A stretch of 11,739 bases of DNA, taken from Alkalimonas sp. Its GTDB lineage: Bacteria; Pseudomonadota; Gammaproteobacteria; Enterobacterales; Alteromonadaceae. The notes below the pieces were generated by a model, which did no database searches, had not been told where the DNA came from, and saw nothing but the letters and a program-made list of their open reading frames with translations. This document shows, piece by piece, positions 6,074-11,739 of the stretch. The stretch spans positions 1 to 11,739 of the forward strand of contig JAIUMG010000080.1 in the NCBI GenBank assembly GCA_022565655.1. Direction: 5' to 3'. Every line of letters begins with the position of its first letter. The stretch's first letter is position 1. The position numbers were made by a program, and so were the translations under genes.

Positions 6074-9000
6074 ATGACTCAACGAATGACTGCCGCGGTG
6101 TTGCAACAGTTGCCTGCGTTAAAAAAGCAAGGTGATCTTATTCACTGGGGCCAGCTACATGGTGCGGCTTTACCATTAACTCTGGTTGAACAAGCTCGCC
6201 AACACCCCAACGTCTACCTGTTGGTGGTCGCCGATACCCCGGCGGCGCTGCGGCTCGAGCAAGAATTACGGGTATTTGCCGATGACGATGTCACTATCCT
6301 GACACTGCCCGATTGGGAAACGCTGCCGTATGATGTGTTTTCACCGCATCAGGATATTATCTCGCAGCGACTGAAAACTCTGTACCAACTACCGCAACAA
6401 ACCCAAGCCATCGTGGTGGTGCCGATCAATACCCTGCTACTGCGGGTCTGCAGCCCGGATTATCTGGCCCAGCATAGCCTGCTGATCGAAACCAAACAGC
6501 AGCTTGATCTGGTGAAGCTAAAGCAACAACTGACCGCCGTCGGCTATCGTGCTGTCGATCAGGTGATGGAGCATGGTGAGTTTTCTGTGCGTGGCTCCTT
6601 GCTCGATTTGTATCCGATGGGCAGTCAGTTGCCGTATCGAATCGACTTTTTCGACGATGAAATTGATGGCATCCGTATTTTCGACCCGGACAGTCAGCGC
6701 ACCTTGGAATCCATCGAACGGATCGAGTTGTTACCTGCCCACGAATACCCCACCGATCAAGCGGCCATTGATCGCTTTCGCAGCCACTACCGGGAACAAT
6801 TTACCGCCCGTACCGAGCCGGAGTCCTTGTACCAGCAAGTCAGTAAAGGTGTGTTTCCGGCTGGCATCGAGTATTACTTCCCGCTGTTCAGTGAATCAAG
6901 CGCCACCTTGTTTGATTATCTGCCCGCCAGCAGTACCTGTATGTTGCTGGGCGATATCGAGTTCAGTGCCGATAAGTTCTGGCGTGAACTGCAAAAACGC
7001 TACGAGGATCGCTGCGTCGACCCACTGCGGCCTATTTTGCCGCCAACCAGCTTGTATCTGCCGGTCGACCAACTATTTTCGCAGTTAAAAGCCTTTAACC
7101 GCATCAAGCTCAGCAGTGCCACCCTGCCCGCTAAAACCGGCAGCGGTAACGCACCTTGTGTGCCACTGCCTGAACTGAGCATCGTGCACCAAAACAAACA
7201 ACCACTGCAGTTGGTGCAACAATTTCTGCTGCAGCTGAAACAACAGCAAGGCCAGGCCTTATTTTGCGTGGAAAGCGAAGGCCGGCGCGAAAGTTTATTG
7301 CAACTGCTCAAAACCATTCAAGTCAGCCTGAATCAGTTTGATAGCCTGCAGGCTTTTTTAAACAGCAAAGACGATCTCGGTATTCTGGTCGGTCAGTTGG
7401 AGCAAGGGGTGCTGCTGGAACACAAAGCACCGCTGGCCCTGATCAGTGAAAACGAATTGTTTGGCCAGAAGATCAGCCAGCGACGTCGCCAGAAACGCAG
7501 CCAACAGGTCTCGTCCGATACCATTATTCGTAACCTGGCCGAACTCAGCCCTGGCCAACCGGTGGTGCATTTGCAACACGGCATTGGCCGCTATCAGGGC
7601 TTGCAAGTGCTGGATGCCGGTGGCATCAGTGCAGAATTTGTCACCATTGAATACGCCGGGGCCAGTAAGCTCTATGTGCCAGTGGCCTCACTGCACCTGC
7701 TAAGCCGCTACAGTGGCGCCGAACCAGAGCATGCCCCCTTGCACAAACTGGGCACCGACACCTGGGAGCGCAACCGTAAAAAAGCGGCTGAAAAAGTGCG
7801 GGATGTCGCCGCCGAGCTGCTGGATATATACGCCCAGCGCGCCGCACAAAAAGGCTATGCCTTTACACTGGATCAAGCTGAGTACGCCGCCTTTGCCGAT
7901 AGCTTTCCGTTTGAAGAAACCGCCGATCAGCTCGACTCCATTCAAGCCGTCCTGAACGATATGCAGCAAGCCAAAGCCATGGACCGGCTGGTCTGTGGCG
8001 ATGTTGGCTTTGGCAAAACCGAAGTTGCTATGCGTGCAGCCTTTGTCGCCGTGCATGATCGCCATCAGGTTGCCATCCTGGTACCCACCACCTTGTTGGC
8101 CCAGCAACATTATGAAAACTTCAGCGATCGCTTTGCCAACTGGCCGGTTCGGGTTGAAGTGGTGTCTCGTTTTATCAGCCCCAAACAACAAAAAGCGATT
8201 CTGGCCGATGCCAACGCCGGCAAAGTGGATATTCTGATTGGCACCCATAAATTGCTGCAGGACGATATTCACTTTCAAAACCTTGGTTTATTGATTGTCG
8301 ATGAAGAACACCGCTTTGGCGTCAAACAAAAAGAGAAGATCAAAGCCTTGCGGGCCAATATCGATATTCTGACACTGACGGCAACGCCGATCCCACGTAC
8401 GCTGAATATGTCACTATCTGGCATGCGTGATTTATCGATTATTGCCACACCACCAGCCAAGCGGCTGGCGGTAAAAACCTTTGTACGGGAGTTTGATAGC
8501 GCACTGATCCGGGAGGCTGTGCTGCGGGAGATCCTGCGCGGCGGTCAAGTGTATTTTCTGCACAATGACGTGGCCACTATCGACAATATGGCACAAGAGC
8601 TGGAAACCCTACTGCCAGAAGCTCGCATTGCCATCGCGCATGGCCAGATGCGTGAACGCGACCTGGAACGCATCATGGCAGATTTCTACCATCAGCGCTT
8701 TAATGTGTTGCTGTGTTCAACCATTGTCGAAACCGGCATCGATGTGCCGACCGCCAACACTATGATCATCAATCGGGCCGATAAATTTGGCCTGGCGCAA
8801 TTGCACCAGCTGCGAGGCCGGGTCGGCCGCTCACACCACCAGGCGTACACTTATCTGCTGACGCCGCCGGTCAAACGCCTGACCAAAGATGCCACTAAAC
8901 GGCTGGATGCCATCTCCAGCCTGGAAGACTTGGGCGCAGGCTTTACCCTGGCCACCCATGATCTGGAGATACGTGGTGCCGGTGAACTGCTGGGCGATGA

Positions 9001-9568
9001 ACAAAGCGGCCAGATCCAGTCGGTCGGGTTTCACCTGTACATGGACATGCTCGACCAGGCCGTCGATGCGTTGAAATCCGGCAAACAACCGAGCCTGGAC
9101 CAATTGCTGAGCCAGCAAAGCGAGATTGAGCTGCGGATCCCTGCGCTCTTTCCTGAAAGTTACATTCCTGATGTCAGCATGCGGTTGTCGTTCTACAAAA
9201 AGCTTGCTTCCGCCAATTCTGAGCAAGAACTGGACGAAGTTCAGGTTGAGTTAATCGACCGTTTCGGATTATTACCCGATGCCAGCAAACATTTGGTTGC
9301 CGTATCTAACTTTAAATTGCAGGCACAAAGTCTGGGTATCAAACGGATTGAGGCGCATGCCAAAGGTGGCCATGTCGAGTTTATGGAACAAACATCAGTC
9401 GCGCCAGGTTACATCATCGAATTGATCCAGACGCAGGCCAATACCTTTAAATTGGAAGGCGGGCAAAAACTGCGCTTCAGCGCCGATTTAACCGATACAC
9501 AACAGCGGCTGGCCTTCGTGCAGCGATTGCTGCATAATTTTGCCAGTCACCAGATGGAGAACGCATGA
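6074..9568 (+). CDS. mfd: Transcription-repair coupling factor Mfd
   Basis: Mfd is a DNA translocase that removes RNA polymerase stalled at lesions and recruits UvrA. The 1164-residue product compares with 1148 in E. coli and is complete. The UvrB-like UvrA-binding module is at about 1-340, with LPDWETLPYDVFSPHQD at 78-94. The RNA-polymerase-interacting domain begins near VVHLQHGIGRYQG (497-509) and includes ASKLYVPVASLHLLSRY. The RecG-like motor has Walker A GDVGFGKT at 642-649, Walker B DEEH at 743-746, TATPIPRTLNMSLSGMRDLS as motif III/start of the relay region and LRGRVGRS at 913-920 as motif VI. The C-terminal D7 regulatory domain follows (ELRIPALFPESYIPDVSMRL and on). An ATG four codons in (6086) is possible. 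The stop overlaps the csiV start by 4 bases. Confidence 0.98.
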   Translation: MTQRMTAAVLQQLPALKKQGDLIHWGQLHGAALPLTLVEQARQHPNVYLLVVADTPAALRLEQELRVFADDDVTILTLPDWETLPYDVFSPHQDIISQRLKTLYQLPQQTQAIVVVPINTLLLRVCSPDYLAQHSLLIETKQQLDLVKLKQQLTAVGYRAVDQVMEHGEFSVRGSLLDLYPMGSQLPYRIDFFDDEIDGIRIFDPDSQRTLESIERIELLPAHEYPTDQAAIDRFRSHYREQFTARTEPESLYQQVSKGVFPAGIEYYFPLFSESSATLFDYLPASSTCMLLGDIEFSADKFWRELQKRYEDRCVDPLRPILPPTSLYLPVDQLFSQLKAFNRIKLSSATLPAKTGSGNAPCVPLPELSIVHQNKQPLQLVQQFLLQLKQQQGQALFCVESEGRRESLLQLLKTIQVSLNQFDSLQAFLNSKDDLGILVGQLEQGVLLEHKAPLALISENELFGQKISQRRRQKRSQQVSSDTIIRNLAELSPGQPVVHLQHGIGRYQGLQVLDAGGISAEFVTIEYAGASKLYVPVASLHLLSRYSGAEPEHAPLHKLGTDTWERNRKKAAEKVRDVAAELLDIYAQRAAQKGYAFTLDQAEYAAFADSFPFEETADQLDSIQAVLNDMQQAKAMDRLVCGDVGFGKTEVAMRAAFVAVHDRHQVAILVPTTLLAQQHYENFSDRFANWPVRVEVVSRFISPKQQKAILADANAGKVDILIGTHKLLQDDIHFQNLGLLIVDEEHRFGVKQKEKIKALRANIDILTLTATPIPRTLNMSLSGMRDLSIIATPPAKRLAVKTFVREFDSALIREAVLREILRGGQVYFLHNDVATIDNMAQELETLLPEARIAIAHGQMRERDLERIMADFYHQRFNVLLCSTIVETGIDVPTANTMIINRADKFGLAQLHQLRGRVGRSHHQAYTYLLTPPVKRLTKDATKRLDAISSLEDLGAGFTLATHDLEIRGAGELLGDEQSGQIQSVGFHLYMDMLDQAVDALKSGKQPSLDQLLSQQSEIELRIPALFPESYIPDVSMRLSFYKKLASANSEQELDEVQVELIDRFGLLPDASKHLVAVSNFKLQAQSLGIKRIEAHAKGGHVEFMEQTSVAPGYIIELIQTQANTFKLEGGQKLRFSADLTDTQQRLAFVQRLLHNFASHQMENA
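9556..9559 (+). promoter_or_regulatory. Ribosome binding site of csiV inside mfd
   Basis: GGAG lies 5 bases before the csiV ATG, within the last codons of mfd. With the ATGA overlap of csiV start and mfd stop, this points to translational coupling. Confidence 0.6.
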
Positions 9569-10680
9569 AACACAGTTTGCTCATTATCGCCCTGCTTGGA
9601 CTGGCCGCTTACCCGGCTAGCGCAAATGTGATCGATGCCTCCCGGGTTGTCAGTGGCGATCGCTGGTTCGAAGTTGAAATGATTATCTTCCAGCGTCAGC
9701 ACGACAACGCCTTAATCGAGCAGTTTAGTCCCAATGACGAGCTCACACCGCCAGCGCGCTACTTTGATTTGCTGCAGGCGTTGTATCAACCGGATATCAC
9801 CCCTCTGCTACGTCAGCTTGAACGCTGCTCAACACAACCAACCGCAAAGCCGACCACTGAGATCACGTCCTCGTTCAGCCATGAGCAACCCATCAACCTA
9901 GACCACTACATCAAGCGGTTTCGCCTGCCAGAAATCAATGCGTTATGTATTTTTGAGCCGCAACCCGCATTGTGGCAACAACCTTTGTTTGCCAACAACC
10001 AGTGGATTGATGACACCCCGTTGCCGCCGCGGCTGTTGCAACAGCCGGTCGCTAAGCCAGTTCATCAGAGCAGGCCCTACTTAGTTAGCCGTGATGCACT
10101 AGAACTCACCGAGATTGCGCAAAAGTTACACCAACAGGCTGGCATCGAGGTACTGCTACACAGCGGCTTTCGCCAGGCCCCAGTGACCGATCGACGTAGC
10201 ATAGCCAGCCGTTGGTACGCTGGCTATGATCTGCAACGACAGCGACTGCAGAGCGAAGCAGACAGCACCACGCTATCAGCACGTGCTGATAGCATTTCGT
10301 TGCGAGCAGACCCGTTGCTGCAACGGATCGAGCAACGCTATCAACAACTGAGTGACAATGGCCCCATCCGCCTGTACCGTCTGCCTCACATCAAGCAGGT
10401 AGAAACGCAGCGCCATAAGTACGAGCGGTTACCACCACTATGGCAACTGGATGGTTTTGTTCGGGTGCACCTTGATCATTATTTATTTGTAAATACCGAC
10501 TTTATCTTGCGACAACCAGCAGAAGAAGGCGCTATACTACAGCATCGCATCCAGTTCAGCCGCCGGGTGATCAGTGGTGAAATACATTACATCGACCACC
10601 CGCGCCTTGGCATGGTGGTGCAAATTCGTCGCTTTCAACCGCCACTGATTGAATCTGATCGCTCAAATTCTGATCAGTGA
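9565..10680 (+). CDS. csiV: Peptidoglycan-binding protein CsiV
   Basis: This 371-residue exported protein has a clear signal peptide, MKHSLLIIALLGLAAYPASA, with cleavage likely after A20. It matches the CsiV family (formerly a DUF) in WFEVEMIIFQRQ (34-45), EVLLHSGFRQ (195-204), LDGFVRVHLDHYLFVNTDF (295-313) and RRVISGEIHYIDHPRLGMVV (333-352). In Vibrio cholerae CsiV is periplasmic, binds peptidoglycan and is needed for LpoA/PBP1A-driven wall synthesis. The same role here is inferred. The conserved N- and C-terminal blocks are joined by a variable middle, roughly 85-180 and 205-255, rich in Gln and Pro. Two strong inverted repeats in the DNA fall in the second variable stretch. The start overlaps mfd (ATGA), so the two are probably cotranscribed. 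No clear terminator follows. Confidence 0.88.
   Translation: MKHSLLIIALLGLAAYPASANVIDASRVVSGDRWFEVEMIIFQRQHDNALIEQFSPNDELTPPARYFDLLQALYQPDITPLLRQLERCSTQPTAKPTTEITSSFSHEQPINLDHYIKRFRLPEINALCIFEPQPALWQQPLFANNQWIDDTPLPPRLLQQPVAKPVHQSRPYLVSRDALELTEIAQKLHQQAGIEVLLHSGFRQAPVTDRRSIASRWYAGYDLQRQRLQSEADSTTLSARADSISLRADPLLQRIEQRYQQLSDNGPIRLYRLPHIKQVETQRHKYERLPPLWQLDGFVRVHLDHYLFVNTDFILRQPAEEGAILQHRIQFSRRVISGEIHYIDHPRLGMVVQIRRFQPPLIESDRSNSDQ
10200..10228. repeat. Inverted repeat within csiV, 10-base arms
   Basis: CATAGCCAGC (10200-10209) and GCTGGCTATG (10219-10228) are perfect reverse complements around a 9-base loop. They lie in the csiV coding region (residues about 212-222), just upstream of a 22-base palindrome. 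The RNA would form a stable hairpin. No T-run follows. Confidence 0.7.
10272..10293. repeat. Perfect 22-base palindrome within csiV
   Basis: The half-site GCTATCAGCAC (10272-10282) is followed immediately by its reverse complement to 10293, with no spacer. It encodes about residues 236-243 in a weakly conserved part of CsiV. In random sequence about 0.003 such perfect 22-base palindromes are expected in a window this long. Function unknown; it could be a protein-binding site, a hairpin in the mRNA, or remnant repeat DNA. Confidence 0.75.
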
Positions 10681-10684
10681 CAGA

Positions 10685-10713
10685 TTGACAAATGGTTTAC
10701 CTTCAAGTAACCT
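10685..10713 (+). promoter_or_regulatory. Possible promoter for the small membrane protein
   Basis: A perfect TTGACA -35 hexamer (10685-10690) begins 4 bases after the csiV stop. At 17 bases spacing the -10 would be TAACCT (10708-10713), a poor match. A second weak candidate is TAAAAT at 10754-10759 with GATACA at 10731-10736. Either would transcribe the 10823 gene. Confidence 0.3.
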
Positions 10714-10757
10714 CACGACGGTAACAAAACGATACATTTTTAGACTTACAATGTAAA

Positions 10758-10784
10758 ATGTAGAACCCTAAAATGGTTCTACAT
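10758..10784. repeat. Intergenic inverted repeat, 10-base arms
   Basis: ATGTAGAACC (10758-10767) and GGTTCTACAT (10775-10784) are perfect reverse complements around a 7-base AT-rich loop. A third copy of the core heptamer GTTCTAC lies at 10806-10812, just ahead of the ribosome site of the next gene. No T-run follows on the plus strand, so it is not a standard terminator. It may be an operator or an mRNA leader structure. A small TTACA-A-TGTAA repeat (10746-10756) lies directly upstream. Confidence 0.65.
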
Positions 10785-10822
10785 CAACGGACTTTACAAG
10801 ACATAGTTCTACTGGGTGAAGC

Positions 10823-11122
10823 ATGGAGCCACTACAGTCACAACCACAGTTTTCTGCATGGCAAATTATTATTCTTTTGTTACTGCTGATTCTCACCACC
10901 TTGGGGCAGCCCTTGGTGATGTGGCTTTTTCCTGTGCTGAATACAATGATTTCTGAACAAAGTCTACAAATCGTCTTTCCATTGCTTGGTATTGGCTGCA
11001 TTACCTTGTTATTCGAGCAATGGGGTGTGATTCAAATGAAACCCTACTTTATCAACTCCGGCTTAACCTTACCCTTGTTGGCCAGCTTCGCTTTGCTTTA
11101 TCCCCTGTTATCTTATTTTTAA
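10823..11122 (+). CDS. Unrecognised small membrane protein, three helices
   Basis: This is a 99-residue, strongly hydrophobic protein that I do not recognise. Three membrane helices are likely: about 12-36 (WQIIILLLLLILTTLGQPLV), 47-66 (SLQIVFPLLGIGCITLLFEQ) and 77-98 (INSGLTLPLLASFALLYPLL). It has very few charged residues (Glu at 2, 45 and 65 and one Lys at 73). There is no signal-peptide cleavage site, enzyme motif or lipobox. GGGTG lies 4 bases before the ATG as a plausible ribosome site. It sits alone between csiV and the GTPase gene, in DNA visibly richer in A+T than its neighbours, with an inverted repeat upstream. It is probably a real gene, because the helix pattern is well formed and the frame fills the gap. 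It may be lineage-specific. Confidence 0.6.
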   Translation: MEPLQSQPQFSAWQIIILLLLLILTTLGQPLVMWLFPVLNTMISEQSLQIVFPLLGIGCITLLFEQWGVIQMKPYFINSGLTLPLLASFALLYPLLSYF

Positions 11123-11181
11123 CAGAACCTTCCGACTATAATCCAGTATACTAGGCGCTTGTTTAGCATCAAGAGTTTACT
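11123..11181 (+). promoter_or_regulatory. Probable promoter of the GTPase gene
   Basis: The 59-base gap holds a perfect TATAAT at 11137-11142 and a second -10-like TATACT at 11147-11152. Neither has a good -35 at normal spacing. AAGAG at 11171-11175 lies 6 bases before the ATG at 11182 and serves as the ribosome site. Confidence 0.4.
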
Positions 11182-11739
11182 ATGTCGATCAACTGGTTCC
11201 CCGGCCATATGCACAAGGCCCGCAAAGAAATTGCCGAGGTGATGCCTCAGGTTGATATCATCATCGAAATGCTGGATGCCCGTATTCCCTACTCCAGTGA
11301 AAATCCACTGGTGGCGCAATTACGCAAGCAGACACCTTGCATCAAAGTGCTTAATAAAGCCGATCTGGCCGATCCGGTGTTAACTCAGCAATGGGTTGAA
11401 CACCTCGAACAGGAACGCGGCATTCGAGCCCTGCCAACCAGCCAGCATGAACCAGAGCCGATCAAGCGCTTGCTTGCCTTGTGCGAACAATTGCTGCCAG
11501 AGCGTAACCTGAGCCTGAAAGGAGCCAGAGCGATGATTATGGGGATCCCCAATGTCGGCAAATCCACCTTTATCAATATTCTGGCTGGGCGTACCATTGC
11601 AAAAACCGGCAATGAGGCCGGTGTGACCAAAACGCAGCAACGTATCAAGCTCGATAAGAACATTGTACTCACCGATACCCCCGGCTTTATGGCCCAAGTT
11701 AAATCCACCCAGCTGTGGTTACCGCCTGGCCATTACCGG
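11182..11739 (+). CDS. ylqF: YlqF/RbgA-type ribosome-biogenesis GTPase, partial, apparent frameshift
   Basis: This is a circularly permuted GTPase that helps mature the large ribosomal subunit (RbgA in Bacillus subtilis). The start MSINWFPGHMHKARKEI is diagnostic. G4 comes first, NKAD at 58-61, then G1 GIPNVGKST (121-129), GVTK (147-150) as G2 and DTPG (165-168) as G3. The coding sequence runs off the window. After M170 (ATG at 11689) the frame loses family resemblance (AQVKSTQLWLPPGHYR). The +1 frame from 11690 instead reads WPKLNPPSCGYRLAITG, which is the expected continuation of DTPGxxWPK...GYRLAxTG. Restoring two bases (ATGG to ATGTGG) would mend the gene with the normal spacing, so a 2-base deletion is likely, either real or a sequence error. 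Family call very sure; integrity uncertain. Confidence 0.92.
   Translation, partial: MSINWFPGHMHKARKEIAEVMPQVDIIIEMLDARIPYSSENPLVAQLRKQTPCIKVLNKADLADPVLTQQWVEHLEQERGIRALPTSQHEPEPIKRLLALCEQLLPERNLSLKGARAMIMGIPNVGKSTFINILAGRTIAKTGNEAGVTKTQQRIKLDKNIVLTDTPGFMAQVKSTQLWLPPGHYR

Noticed and set aside
7700..8278. Open frame of 192 codons antisense to mfd
   Set aside because: It lies wholly inside the conserved RNA-polymerase-binding and motor regions of mfd, and the translation has no recognisable domain or ribosome site.
10642..10680. Inverted repeat CACTGAT / ATCAGTG and direct TCTGATC repeats at the csiV end
   Set aside because: The loop is long (about 23 bases), arms are 7 bases and no T-run follows; too weak to call as a terminator.
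10758..10784. Rho-independent terminator for csiV
   Set aside because: The stem is strong, but no T-run follows on the plus strand, and on the minus strand it is followed only by TTTACATT.
11380..11708. Open frames of about 105 codons antisense to the GTPase gene
   Set aside because: They overlap the diagnostic G1-G3 motifs of the GTPase on the other strand and show no family of their own.
1..11739. A hidden defence, mobile or other novel multi-gene system
   Set aside because: Nine of the eleven protein-coding genes match well-known conserved families in a familiar chromosomal order, the tenth is PilZ-like, and only the 99-residue membrane protein is unassigned. No transposase, integrase, CRISPR repeat, tRNA or attachment-site duplication was seen.

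Overview
The window is an ordinary chromosomal segment of a gammaproteobacterium. The evidence is a split LolC/LolE lipoprotein exporter, an Mfd very close to the Escherichia coli protein along its length, CsiV next to mfd (a Vibrio/Pseudomonas/Alteromonadales trait), and a DUF2062 gene beside comEC. The protein sequences look most like Alteromonadales or Pseudomonas relatives, but I cannot name a genus. Coding density is very high, and no stretch over 300 bases lacks a gene. I see no rRNA, tRNA, CRISPR array, insertion sequence or phage gene.

Layout. Positions 1-559 (minus) hold the N-terminal 186 codons of comEC, the DNA-uptake channel, cut by the window edge. After a 25-base divergent gap comes a DUF2062 inner-membrane protein (585-1106, plus). 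It is convergent with the lolE-lolD-lolC block (4251 down to 1109, minus), an operon transcribed lolC-lolD-lolE with overlapping starts and stops. A 93-base divergent gap separates lolC from a plus-strand run: a PilZ-like protein (4345), an agmatine deiminase family enzyme (4964), mfd (6074) and csiV (9565). The last two overlap by 4 bases. A relatively AT-rich stretch (10681-11181) follows, with an inverted repeat and an unrecognised 99-residue three-helix membrane protein. The window ends inside a YlqF/RbgA-type GTPase gene (11182-end).

How they fit together. LolCDE releases outer-membrane lipoproteins from the inner membrane to LolA. CsiV is a periplasmic peptidoglycan-binding protein tied to PBP1A function in Vibrio. 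Mfd couples transcription to repair, ComEC imports DNA and YlqF assembles the large ribosomal subunit. The genes are neighbours by conserved chromosomal order rather than members of one pathway. From memory, E. coli places mfd close to lolCDE, and Pseudomonas aeruginosa places a PilZ gene, lolCDE, a DUF2062 gene and comEC together.

I found no convincing new defence or mobile system. The points most worth a second look are an apparent 2-base deletion in the GTPase gene near the window end, a perfect 22-base palindrome inside csiV, an inverted repeat with a third heptamer copy ahead of the unknown membrane protein, and a PilZ-like protein that has lost the usual c-di-GMP-binding residues.
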